Positions 25,455 to 33,501 of a stretch of 64,000 bases of DNA are shown here, piece by piece (the stretch's first letter is position 1; each line of letters starts with the position of its first letter). Origin of the DNA: Roseibium marinum (lineage in GTDB: Bacteria; Pseudomonadota; Alphaproteobacteria; Rhizobiales; Stappiaceae); the NCBI RefSeq assembly GCF_002906165.1, contig NZ_PPCN01000012.1:62001-126000 (forward strand), in the 5' to 3' direction. Below the pieces are notes generated by a model, which did no database searches, was not told where the DNA came from, and worked only from the letters and a program-made list of their open reading frames with translations. A program made the translations under genes and the position numbers.

Positions 25455-25608
25455 AAACAGGAGAATTCGGCTAAGGCGTGGTGTTTCGGATGGCAACAAT
25501 TTGTTCACCAAGAAAGACTGATAGGCACTGGCGGGACTTGCCTAGAAATGCAAAAGTCCGCTCACCTTACGAGCCGCTGCGGCATCAATCGCCAGGGAGA
25601 ATGAATAA

Positions 25609-26520
25609 ATGGGCCGTCGCTACGCCATCTTGGATGTCTTCACCAACACCAGCCTTGCCGGCAACCCACTGGCGGTGGTTCTGGACTCCGACGGCTTGAG
25701 CGACGAGCAGATGCAGAAGATCGCCGGTGAGTTCAACCTGTCGGAGACGGTGTTCGTGTTCCCCCCCGAACACCCGGGCCAATCCGCCAGCATTCGGATT
25801 TTCACACCGAGACTGGAACTGCCCTTCGCAGGCCATCCCACCGTCGGCACCGCCATCCTGATGGCGACGGAACGCTTTGGCGACATCACCGGCGAACAGG
25901 ATTCCGTGGTGGTGCTGAAACAGAAGATCGGCCCCGTACGCTGCGCCGTCATCCTGCGCGAAAACGCAGCTGCCTTTGCCGAGTTCGATGTGCCGATCCT
26001 GCCCGAACCGGCCGGTCCCACCCATAGTGTCGATGTGATTGCCGCCGCGCTCAATCTGGAGCCCTCCGACATCGGCTTCGAAAACCACTCGCCTTCAAGG
26101 TTTCGTGTCGGTCCGCCCTTCACGTTCGTTCCGGTCCGCGACCTCGACGCCCTCGCCCGTGCCAAGCCCGTGGCCTCCATGTGGAAGGGTGGGTTCGGCA
26201 AGGACGAGCATAACGACGCATATATCTACTGCCGCGAAACCCGGTCTCACGACAGCGCCTTCCACGCCCGCCTGTTCGCGCCCGACATGGGCATTCCGGA
26301 AGATCCCGCCACGGGGTCTGCCGCCGCAGCCTTTGCCGGTGTCGTCGACTATTACGACGACCTGCCGAACGGAACCCATCATATCCGCATCGAACAGGGT
26401 TTCGAAATGGGCCGTCCCTCGCTGATCGATCTGGAAATCGACATCGAGGCCGGAAAAATGCATGCGGTGCGTATAGGTGGCCAGGCCACTGTTGTCGCGC
26501 GCGGCGAACTGTATTTGTAG
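25609..26520 (+). CDS. PhzF family isomerase/epimerase
   Basis: A 303-residue protein of the diaminopimelate-epimerase fold. It has the PhzF-type single catalytic Glu46 in NLSETVFV, plus ELPFAGHPTVGTA near 70 and MGIPEDPATGSAAAAF near 230. Most family members outside phenazine clusters have no known substrate, and no phenazine genes are nearby. GGGAGA lies about 12 nt before the ATG at 25609. Confidence 0.92.
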   Translation: MGRRYAILDVFTNTSLAGNPLAVVLDSDGLSDEQMQKIAGEFNLSETVFVFPPEHPGQSASIRIFTPRLELPFAGHPTVGTAILMATERFGDITGEQDSVVVLKQKIGPVRCAVILRENAAAFAEFDVPILPEPAGPTHSVDVIAAALNLEPSDIGFENHSPSRFRVGPPFTFVPVRDLDALARAKPVASMWKGGFGKDEHNDAYIYCRETRSHDSAFHARLFAPDMGIPEDPATGSAAAAFAGVVDYYDDLPNGTHHIRIEQGFEMGRPSLIDLEIDIEAGKMHAVRIGGQATVVARGELYL

Positions 26521-26560
26521 AAACGCCTTTCGCCGATCCTGATTTTTCGGAGAAAACCCG

Positions 26561-26586
26561 CGGCGGCAAGGCTATGCGTGCCGCCG
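26561..26586. terminator. Hairpin between convergent PhzF and GST genes
   Basis: 8-bp arms CGGCGGCA / TGCCGCCG around a 10-nt loop, 40 bp after the PhzF stop and 16 bp before the GST stop. There is no T-run, so termination is only inferred from position. Confidence 0.35.
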
Positions 26587-26602
26587 AGGCCGTCAATCTT
26601 GT

Positions 26603-27253
26603 TTACTCGGCAGCTTCAGCCATGCTGTCGGGCGCTGTTTTCGCCCAGGACGGCAAGCTTTCCAGCCGCAGATACCAGGCCTTTATATTCGGATAATCCT
26701 CAAGCGGGATCCGGGACTGCGGCAGCAGCGCGAGCGCGGAATACGCTCCGACCGCAAAATCGGCAACAGTGACCCTGTCTCCCAGAACAAAGTCGTGTTC
26801 CGCCAGCCGGTCGTTCAGCACGGCGGCGAAACGGCGATAATTTTCCATCTCCGTATCGATCTTGTCCTGATCCGGCTCCCCTCCGCCGAACAGCCCTTTG
26901 GCGACCGTTTCCCAGAGGATCCCGGCCAGCGCCCGGTTATAGTGCTGAACCTCCCAGGACATCCAGCGCAGGATCTCGAACCGGGTTTTCAGATCCGAGG
27001 GACAGAAATCTTCCGCACCGGCCCGGTCGCACAGATAGATCATGGTCGGGTTGGCTTCCCAAAGATTCATGTCCCCCGCGACAAGCGTCGGAACTTTCAT
27101 GTTGGGATTGGCGGCGCGCACCTCGTCGCTCCTGTGTTCCCCCTCCATCATGTTCGGGCGGCGGATATCGACTTCTTCATAAAGGCCGAGGTGATGCAGG
27201 ACCGCTTCGACGCGGCGGCAATTCGGCGAAAACTTGCTCGTATAGAGTTTCAT
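26603..27253 (-). CDS. Glutathione S-transferase
   Basis: A 216-residue cytosolic GST. The N-terminal thioredoxin-like domain has SKFSPNCRRVEAVL and the glutathione-site NPNMKVPTLVAG and WEANPTMIYL (the usual ES pair is EA here). The helical C-terminal domain has the N-capping-box region LGDRVTVADFAVG. Substrate unknown. GGAGAG precedes the ATG at 27253. Divergent from the ArsR operon. Confidence 0.9.
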   Translation of the reverse strand: MKLYTSKFSPNCRRVEAVLHHLGLYEEVDIRRPNMMEGEHRSDEVRAANPNMKVPTLVAGDMNLWEANPTMIYLCDRAGAEDFCPSDLKTRFEILRWMSWEVQHYNRALAGILWETVAKGLFGGGEPDQDKIDTEMENYRRFAAVLNDRLAEHDFVLGDRVTVADFAVGAYSALALLPQSRIPLEDYPNIKAWYLRLESLPSWAKTAPDSMAEAAE

Positions 27254-27336
27254 GTCGGTCTCTCCAGTCTGAATGGTGTGTGCGGCCGGGGTACTCCCGT
27301 TCCGCCTGACGGCTTGAGCCGGTGAGCGCGCTTCAC

Positions 27337-27396
27337 TTTACTCAACCAATTAGTTGACTATAATGGAATTCAATGTTAGTCAACCAAAAGGTTCAC
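27337..27396 (+). promoter_or_regulatory. Promoter and ArsR operators
   Basis: TTTACT (27337-27342), 16-nt spacer, perfect TATAAT (27359-27364). Around it are TCAAC / GTTGA (27342-27357) and GTCAACC / GGTTCAC (27379-27396, one mismatch), both built on GTCAAC-type half-sites. These would let the ArsR protein block the promoter. Confidence 0.6.
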
Positions 27397-27399
27397 TTT

Positions 27400-27738
27400 A
27401 TGAATGCAACGGACATGCCCCAACTCGACTCGACCTTCTCTGCCCTCAGCGACAGCACGCGGCGCGCCATCGTCGCGCGTCTCGCCGATGGCGAAACCTC
27501 CCTCTCGGATCTTGCCGAACCCTTCGACATGTCGCTCACGGCCGTGTCGAAACATCTGAAGGTTCTGTCCGACGCGGGGCTGGTCGATATCGAAAAGCGC
27601 GGCCGCACGCGCCATTGCCGTCTCCAGGGTGCGCCGATCAAGGAAGCCATCGACTGGCTCAGCAAATACGAGGCCTTCTGGATCGACCGGTTCGATGCCC
27701 TCGCCCGACATCTTGCCAAAGAGGAAATTGACAAATGA
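27400..27738 (+). CDS. ArsR-family regulator
   Basis: A 112-residue winged-helix repressor with the recognition region LSDLAEPFDMSLTAVSKHLKVL (about 32-53) and the wing LVDIEKRGRTRHC. There is no clear metal-binding Cys cluster, so it is probably of the non-metal ArsR type that accompanies SRPBCC proteins. I prefer the ATG at 27400 because AAAGG is placed correctly; an in-frame ATG at 27373 would sit about 2 nt from the predicted transcription start. Overlaps the next gene by 4 nt. Confidence 0.9.
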   Translation: MNATDMPQLDSTFSALSDSTRRAIVARLADGETSLSDLAEPFDMSLTAVSKHLKVLSDAGLVDIEKRGRTRHCRLQGAPIKEAIDWLSKYEAFWIDRFDALARHLAKEEIDK

Positions 27739-28232
27739 CTGTTCAGCAGCAGCAGCAGCACAGGGAATTTCTGAAATCCGAACCCGGAGTCGAGCCGATC
27801 CTGGTCGAGGGCCTGTTCCGCGCCTCTCCGGAGCGGATTTTCAGAGCCTTTACCGAACCCGAGGACGTGCATGCCTGGTTCGTGCCGAACTCCGGCAATC
27901 TTGTTTCGGCCGAGATCGATCTGAAGGTCGGTGGCAGGTGGCGCTTTGTCATCGAAAAAACCGCGGAAAAGCAGATCCAGTTCGAGGGCGAATATCTGGC
28001 GATCGACCCGCCGAACCGGCTCGAATTCAGCTGGCGGCACGTCCAGGAATTCGCCGACGGCCGGCGCGAGGCGACCGACGCGTCCCATGTCACCATTACC
28101 TTTACCGAAACCGGCAAGGCGACCGAAGTCCGCCTGCGCCACGCCGCCATCAAATCCGAGGACGCACGCCGGGGCGTCGGTGGCGGCTGGGATGGCTGCT
28201 TCGGCCGTCTGGCGGATCTTGTCGCTGCTTGA
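27735..28232 (+). CDS. SRPBCC (AHSA1-like) domain protein
   Basis: A 165-residue START/Bet v1-fold protein: RASPERIFRAFTEPEDVHAWF, LKVGGRWRFVI, FEGEYLAIDPPNRLEFSW and a C-terminal helix starting near GVGGGWDGCF. An AHSA1-type hydrophobic pocket is expected; the ligand is unknown. The start ATGA overlaps the ArsR stop. ArsR plus SRPBCC is a common pairing in proteobacteria. Confidence 0.9.
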   Translation: MTVQQQQQHREFLKSEPGVEPILVEGLFRASPERIFRAFTEPEDVHAWFVPNSGNLVSAEIDLKVGGRWRFVIEKTAEKQIQFEGEYLAIDPPNRLEFSWRHVQEFADGRREATDASHVTITFTETGKATEVRLRHAAIKSEDARRGVGGGWDGCFGRLADLVAA

Positions 28233-28256
28233 CACGGCAATCGCAGGAGGAAAATC

Positions 28257-28958
28257 ATGACGACACCGCACATCGTGAGCCGGGAAGCTTGGCTCGAGGC
28301 TAGAAAGGCATTTCTTGAAAGGGAAAAGGCTTTCACCCGCGAACGCGATGCCCTCGCCGCCGCGCGCCGGGAGCTGCCCGTGGTGATTGTCGAGAGGGAC
28401 TATCAGTTCGACACCCCTTCGGGCAGAAGATCTCTCGGCGATCTGTTCGGCTCTCACCCGCAGCTCGTGGTCTATCATTTCATGTTAGGCGAAACCTGGG
28501 AGGAAGGCTGTCCGAGCTGCTCCTTCTGGGCGGACAGTTTCGAGCGCACCGGCGTTCATCTTGCCGCCCGCGACACGGCCCTGATGTGCATTTCCAACGC
28601 GCCGCTTGAAAAGCTGTCGGCCTACAAGAAACGCATGGGCTGGAGCTTCGACTGGGTCTCCACCGCCGGTAACGGCTTCGGCGTCGATTTCGGCGTGACC
28701 TTCCCGGACAAGCAGCAGACCGCGGCCGGTGGTTATAACTATTCGCAGAAGATCTTCGGCGAGGAAATGCCCGGTGTCAGCACCTTCCTCAAACTGGCGG
28801 ACGGGCGCATCGCGCACAGCTACTCCACCTACGGCCGCGGCATCGACATCCTCAACACGGCCTACAACATCCTCGACCTCACCCCCATGGGGCGGCATGA
28901 GGAGAACCTCAGCTACCCGATGGCCTGGGTGAGGCGGCGGGACCGGTATGGGGCCTAA
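28257..28958 (+). CDS. DUF899 thioredoxin-like protein
   Basis: A 233-residue DUF899 family protein with a thioredoxin-like core. The segment EEGCPSCSFWAD (near 80) carries a CxxC pair, and the MGWSFDWVSTAGNGFGVDFGV block is typical. Probably a cytosolic redox protein; no reaction is known. GGAGG lies 8 nt before the ATG at 28257. Third gene of the ArsR-SRPBCC operon, 24 nt after the SRPBCC stop. Confidence 0.9.
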   Translation: MTTPHIVSREAWLEARKAFLEREKAFTRERDALAAARRELPVVIVERDYQFDTPSGRRSLGDLFGSHPQLVVYHFMLGETWEEGCPSCSFWADSFERTGVHLAARDTALMCISNAPLEKLSAYKKRMGWSFDWVSTAGNGFGVDFGVTFPDKQQTAAGGYNYSQKIFGEEMPGVSTFLKLADGRIAHSYSTYGRGIDILNTAYNILDLTPMGRHEENLSYPMAWVRRRDRYGA

Positions 28959-29015
28959 GGCAGAGGTCCCGCAGCCTGCTTTTACAGATCCCGACACGCT
29001 CCTCAACGCTCCGCC

Positions 29016-29079
29016 GCCCCGGCCTCCGAGCCGGGGCCACCTCGCAACCTCGCGGGAGGTCCCGGCTCAAGGCCGGGAC
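29016..29079 (-). repeat. Two-hairpin palindromic repeat (doublet), copy 2
   Basis: GCCCCGGC / GCCGGGGC (29016-29037), 21-nt spacer, then GTCCCGGC / GCCGGGAC with loop TCAAG (29059-29079). It is the reverse-complement arrangement of 7965-8029, with the same order of the two hairpins relative to each other. It lies in the 299-bp gap between DUF899 and the leu leader; nothing else is seen there. Confidence 0.7.
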
Positions 29080-29257
29080 AGCGAAGGTCTAGAGGCCCCC
29101 CATGTTTCAGCAATCAGCATGCCGTCTCCGGCAAAAGCCGGTTGCATCGAAGCCAAACCTGCCTTAAGAACATTTCCCGTTAACAAAGACGTCACGCTTT
29201 TGCGCCACGCTTGGCGGACGACCTTTTGAAAAACAACCAAAGGCCAAAGACAGACCC

Positions 29258-29359
29258 ATGATCGCGGCACGCGACATTTCCGGTTCTTCTTGCGACGCGC
29301 AGGCCCTGCGCGGCGGCCTCCTCCTACTTGGCGATCTCCTCCTTCTTAGATGCCCCTGA
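29258..29359 (+). CDS. leuL: leuA leader peptide (attenuation)
   Basis: A 33-codon ORF starting ATG and ending TGA, 143 bp before leuA. It contains LLLLGDLLLL plus one further Leu, that is nine Leu in 33 residues, with two blocks of four consecutive codons (CTC CTC CTA CTT and CTC CTC CTT CTT). Such runs are the hallmark of leucine attenuators, in which ribosome stalling at low Leu-tRNA changes RNA folding. A hairpin GCGCAG / CTGCGC (29297-29311) lies inside it. A clear terminator with a T-run was not found between it and leuA, so the mechanism downstream is open. Confidence 0.78.
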   Translation: MIAARDISGSSCDAQALRGGLLLLGDLLLLRCP

Positions 29360-29502
29360 GCGTCGGCTGATCCGCGTGTTATTGCGGAACGGGCACTTAG
29401 GGGAGATACTTCGGACAACGCATCACGATATTCGGATCGCGTCGCATGCTTCCTGACGTTTTCATTCAGGAAGGCCCGATCCAAGCCAGGGACGAAACAA
29501 CC

Positions 29503-31059
29503 ATGACCGCCAATACCACCACGGAGCAGATCCGCATCTTCGACACCACCTTGCGCGACGGCGAGCAATCGCCCGGCGCGTCCATGACGCTGGAAGAAAA
29601 GCTGCAGATCGCCGAAATTCTCGACGAGATGGGCGTCGACATCATCGAAGCCGGATTTCCGATTGCCTCCAACGGCGATTTTGAAGCCGTCAGCGAAATC
29701 GCCAAACGCTCGAAGAACTCGGTGATCGCAGGTCTCGCCCGCGCCATCCACGCGGATATCGACCGCTGCGGCGAAGCGGTGAAACACGCCGGCAAGGGCC
29801 GCATCCACACCTTCGTCTCCACCTCGCCGATCCATCTGAAATTCCAGATGAACAAGACGGAAGACCAGGTTCTGGACATCATCACCGACACGGTGACCCG
29901 CTCGCGCAACCTGATCGACGACGTGGAATGGTCGGCCATGGACGCGACCCGCACCCCGATCGACTATCTGTGCCGCTGCGTGGAAGCGGCGATCAAATGC
30001 GGGGCGACCACCATCAACCTGCCGGACACGGTCGGCTATGCGACGCCGGACGAATACAAAGCCATGTTCGAACAGATCCGCGAGCGGGTACCGGACAGCG
30101 ACAAGGCGATCTTTTCCGTTCATTGCCATGACGATCTGGGCCTGGCCGTCGCCAACTCCTTGGCCGGTGTCGCCGGTGGTGCCCGCCAGATCGAGTGCAC
30201 CATCAACGGCCTCGGTGAGCGCGCCGGCAACGCTGCTCTGGAAGAGATCGTCATGGCGGTCCGCACCCGCAGCGACATCATGCCCTACGTGACGCGGATC
30301 GACCCGAAATTCCTGGTGCGTGCTTCCAAGATGGTGTCCGGGGCATCAGGCTTCGCCGTGCAGTACAACAAGGCCATCGTCGGCAAGAACGCCTTTGCGC
30401 ACGAAAGCGGCATTCATCAGGACGGCATGCTGAAGAACGCCGAGACTTATGAAATCATGCGGCCGGAGGATGTCGGCGTCAAAGCCACTTCGCTGGTCAT
30501 GGGCAAGCATTCCGGCCGTCATGCGTTCCGCGACAAGCTGAAGGAACTGGGCTTCGATCTGGGCGACAACGCCCTGCAGGACGCGTTTCGCCGCTTCAAG
30601 GACCTCGCCGACCGCAAGAAGCATGTCTATGACGAGGACATCGAAGCCCTGGTCGAGGATGAAATCACCATCCTGGGCGAGAGCACCAAGGTGATCGCGC
30701 TGACGGTCATTGCCGGCACCGGCGGCCCGCAGAAGGCGATCCTGACCATGGATGTCAACGGCCAGCACATCACCAAGGAATGCACCGGCGACGGCCCCGT
30801 CGATGCCACCTTCAACGCGATCAAGTCCATCGTGCCGCATGAGGCAACCCTGTCGCTCTATCAGGTCCATGCGGTGACCGAAGGCACGGACGCGCAGGCC
30901 GAAGTCTCCGTGCGGCTGGAGGCCGGCGGCAGGATCGCAACCGGCAAGGGTGCGGACACCGACACCCTCGTCGCCTCCGCCCGCGCCTATGTCTCGGCCA
31001 TGAACAAACTGGCCCTGCGCCAGCAGACCGGCAATCCGGGTGCATTGCAGGCTGTTTGA
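29503..31059 (+). CDS. leuA: 2-isopropylmalate synthase
   Basis: First committed enzyme of leucine synthesis, condensing acetyl-CoA with 2-oxoisovalerate. The 518-residue type has the HMGL-like TIM barrel (IFDTTLRDGEQSPGASM at the start, HCHDDLGLAVANSLAGV, NGLGERAGN), a linker (HESGIHQDGMLKN, KHSGRHAF) and a C-terminal LeuA regulatory domain for feedback inhibition by leucine. Start ATG at 29503 with AGGGA upstream; a longer in-frame reading to 29446 is less likely. Preceded by the leucine leader peptide and followed by a strong terminator. Confidence 0.97.
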   Translation: MTANTTTEQIRIFDTTLRDGEQSPGASMTLEEKLQIAEILDEMGVDIIEAGFPIASNGDFEAVSEIAKRSKNSVIAGLARAIHADIDRCGEAVKHAGKGRIHTFVSTSPIHLKFQMNKTEDQVLDIITDTVTRSRNLIDDVEWSAMDATRTPIDYLCRCVEAAIKCGATTINLPDTVGYATPDEYKAMFEQIRERVPDSDKAIFSVHCHDDLGLAVANSLAGVAGGARQIECTINGLGERAGNAALEEIVMAVRTRSDIMPYVTRIDPKFLVRASKMVSGASGFAVQYNKAIVGKNAFAHESGIHQDGMLKNAETYEIMRPEDVGVKATSLVMGKHSGRHAFRDKLKELGFDLGDNALQDAFRRFKDLADRKKHVYDEDIEALVEDEITILGESTKVIALTVIAGTGGPQKAILTMDVNGQHITKECTGDGPVDATFNAIKSIVPHEATLSLYQVHAVTEGTDAQAEVSVRLEAGGRIATGKGADTDTLVASARAYVSAMNKLALRQQTGNPGALQAV

Positions 31060-31084
31060 GCGGAAAACAAACCACCGACTTGGT

Positions 31085-31110
31085 AAAAAGGCCGCTCTCG
31101 CGGCCTTTTT
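31085..31110. terminator. Bidirectional terminator after leuA
   Basis: Perfect 11-bp arms AAAAAGGCCGC / GCGGCCTTTTT around loop TCTC. The T-runs on either strand suit both leuA (+) and the convergent GNAT gene (-), whose stop codon touches it. Confidence 0.92.
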
Positions 31111-31673
31111 CAATGCACTAATTCATCCGCAGGTTTCGCCCCGGCAGAGGAAAAACGCTCAAAGTCTTTCCTCTCGATCCGGTAAAAACGGCAAGGAACG
31201 CCGTACTTTTTCATCTCGTACCAGTAAAATAGTCCTGCCTTTATCATCACTCTTTGGGAAGCCCCGTGTTCAGAGACGGCATAGGCCATCAAATACGGCT
31301 CAGACGTTTTCCGGAAAAACCATGCCACCAGTCCGCACGCAATTTCGGTCGCATAACCGTTGCCCCACGCCTTGCGTTTCAAGCTGTAGCTCAATTCGAA
31401 CCCATCAGGGTCGTCCAGCCGGGAGAAGCCGGCGCGGCCGGCAAACTCGCCTTCCAATGTTTCCAGCTTCCACTTGCTGATCCCCAAACGCTTGTGATCA
31501 CCGATATAATCGTTCAGCCTGCGGCACACTTCCACCTCGCTCATCGGTGCCAGTCCTGGCGACAGGTAGCGATTGACTTCCGGGTCTGAATGAAGATCGA
31601 AAAGAAGCGGGAAATCGGCTTCCTCAAACGGAACAATCCGAAGCCGCGCGGTTGTCAGAATAGTTTCAGGCAA
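31110..31673 (-). CDS. GNAT family N-acetyltransferase (RimJ/RimL-like)
   Basis: A 187-residue GNAT of the RimJ/RimL type: TTARLRIVPFEEADFPLLFDLHSD at the start, ELSYSLKRKAWGNGYATEIA (motif A region), and the SEHGASQRVMIKAGL segment. Substrate unknown. The best start is TTG at 31673, since no ATG fits before the conserved beginning; a weak ribosome site makes this tentative. Related to the next gene upstream (31797-32336). Confidence 0.83.
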   Translation of the reverse strand: MPETILTTARLRIVPFEEADFPLLFDLHSDPEVNRYLSPGLAPMSEVEVCRRLNDYIGDHKRLGISKWKLETLEGEFAGRAGFSRLDDPDGFELSYSLKRKAWGNGYATEIACGLVAWFFRKTSEPYLMAYAVSEHGASQRVMIKAGLFYWYEMKKYGVPCRFYRIERKDFERFSSAGAKPADELVH

Positions 31674-31796
31674 AGCGAGCGTCTTTCGAAAAAAGGACCG
31701 TGTTGAAACGCGGCCCCATGGTTTCTCTGTTGCGCTGGCACTCCACAGTTAAACCTCTGGAGCGTCCGGCGTTCAGCCGAGCGCAGTCAATGTACT

Positions 31797-32336
31797 CTAG
31801 GCGCTCAGAAGATAGGACTGCATGGAGGGGCTGAGCATCTGGAAGACGTCCGCCTGCATACCCTCGATCACCTTGCTTTCCCGGTGATAGAAGCCGCAAT
31901 TCAGCACCACTTCGCGCATGTCGCGGTTGTCCATTCGCACGACCGCGATCAGATGGGAGAAATAGGTGTTTTCGAAGAACCAGTCGGCCAATGACGAGAA
32001 CAGGCGTTTCGACAAATCGGGATCGCTTTGCAGCACCTCGTTCGGCAGGCAGTAGTTCACACTGATTTCAGACGTTTCGCTGACCGGTGTGAAGCCGGCC
32101 CAGCCGAGAAAGGTTCCGTCTTCCGAGACGGCCTTCCACTTGCCGAAACCAAGATCCTCCTGATGCTGCAGAGCGGAACTCACCAACTCGGCCGCGTCCA
32201 TCACGGTGCAATTGGTCGAGTATTCCGTGCACCGGTTGCCATAGGCATCAGAATGGAGATCGTCGATAAGTCTGATATCGGCCGCAGAAAACGGAACAAG
32301 CCGCACCGAGCCGCATTCGAGAAATATCGTCTGCAC
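31797..32336 (-). CDS. GNAT-like acetyltransferase
   Basis: A 179-residue protein sharing VRLVPFSAADIRLIDDLHSD with its neighbour and the overall RimL-like plan, but with a poorer acetyl-CoA loop (NYCLPNEVLQSDPDLSKRL replaces the usual Q/RxxGxG/A). It could be a diverged or inactive member. It starts with GTG at 32336, behind a good GGGAGG. Probably co-transcribed with the next GNAT, 123 bp downstream. Confidence 0.7.
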   Translation of the reverse strand: MQTIFLECGSVRLVPFSAADIRLIDDLHSDAYGNRCTEYSTNCTVMDAAELVSSALQHQEDLGFGKWKAVSEDGTFLGWAGFTPVSETSEISVNYCLPNEVLQSDPDLSKRLFSSLADWFFENTYFSHLIAVVRMDNRDMREVVLNCGFYHRESKVIEGMQADVFQMLSPSMQSYLLSA

Positions 32337-32550
32337 CGTATCCTCCCAGTATTGAACTGCGTACAGCAGGCACCAGATTTACAAAAAAAAGCCCCTACCA
32401 AAGGCGTAGATCCATGTAACCCTGAATTGTGCCGACCCTGTGGCAACTCGTATTATAAACATAAAATTTTTGAAAATATATACGCATTACCAACAAGTTA
32501 GATGGAAAACAAACTGTGCACCGCACACGCAGAGGTTATTGGCACTTCTC

Positions 32551-33501
32551 TCAGTGAAACAGCTGGAAATCCTGGGTGCTGATTCCGTTTGACGGATCAA
32601 TCCGTTGCCAATCTCCCATCTGGTTGCGGAACCAGGTCTCCTGACGTTTCGCATATTGCCGCGTTGCAACAGTCAGCCTGTGGACGGTCTCTTGATAATC
32701 GCATTCGCCGTTTAGATACGCGCCGATCTCCGCAACACCGATCGCCCGCATGGCGGGAAGCTTGCTGGAGAAGTTCTTTGCAAGGAGAGCGCGGATCTCC
32801 TCGCAGCCCTCCTGCGACAACATCATCCGGGCGCGCTGTTCGATCCGTTCGTGCAGCCAGGGCCTCGGCGGCGCAAGGACATATCTTTGACACATCGCTT
32901 CGGGCAGCAGCGGCGCGGATTGCGCTTCCCTTTGCCAGACTGAAAGCGGCTTTCCCGTCGCCATCAGCACTTCGAGCGCCCGGGTGAGCCGCTGAGGGTC
33001 GTTCAGGCCAAAGGCCGCTTCCCCGTCCCCCATGTCCACAAGGGCCGACCTGAGACCCTCGACACCGCCCGCGTCCGCAAGGTCCCGCGCCTTGTGGCGC
33101 ACGTCGTCCGCAATGGCCGGCATCTCGGCGAAGCCTTCGGTCAGTCCCTTGAAATAAAGACCGGTTCCGCCAACCAGGATCGGCATCTTGCCGGCCATGC
33201 GCGCGGCCTCGATTTCTTCGGTGGCCTGACGCAGCCACTCGCCAGTGGAAAAGGCGGTCGAAGCCGAAAGGACACCATAGAGCCTGTGCGGAACCTCCGT
33301 CTCCTCTTCGGCGGAGGGCCTGGCGCTCACCACACGCAAGTCCTCGTAAAGCTGCATGGAATCGGCATTGATGATCACGCCATCAAGTTTTCTGGCCAGT
33401 TCCAGCGCCAATGCGGACTTGCCGCTTGCCGTCGGTCCCGCTATCAGAATGACGCGTTCGTCCTCAGTCCGTCTCCGACAGCCTTCCAGGGAAGCCTCCA
33501 T
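32551..33501 (-). CDS. miaA: tRNA dimethylallyltransferase
   Basis: Adds the dimethylallyl group to A37 of tRNAs reading UNN codons. A 316-residue MiaA with P-loop GPTASGKSAL (about 17-26), INADSMQLYEDL, VGGTGLYFKGL, NDPQRLTRALEV and the C-terminal TRQYAKRQETWFRNQ. The start at 33501 has no in-frame ATG alternative before the P-loop. Its start codon interlocks with serB, which begins on the opposite strand at 33500, so both ATGs share the CATG at 33499-33502. Confidence 0.95.
   Translation of the reverse strand: MEASLEGCRRRTEDERVILIAGPTASGKSALALELARKLDGVIINADSMQLYEDLRVVSARPSAEEETEVPHRLYGVLSASTAFSTGEWLRQATEEIEAARMAGKMPILVGGTGLYFKGLTEGFAEMPAIADDVRHKARDLADAGGVEGLRSALVDMGDGEAAFGLNDPQRLTRALEVLMATGKPLSVWQREAQSAPLLPEAMCQRYVLAPPRPWLHERIEQRARMMLSQEGCEEIRALLAKNFSSKLPAMRAIGVAEIGAYLNGECDYQETVHRLTVATRQYAKRQETWFRNQMGDWQRIDPSNGISTQDFQLFH

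Noticed and set aside
31666..31899. A 77-codon minus-strand frame between the two GNAT genes
   Set aside because: It overlaps the end of the upstream GNAT and has no ribosome site or recognisable sequence.
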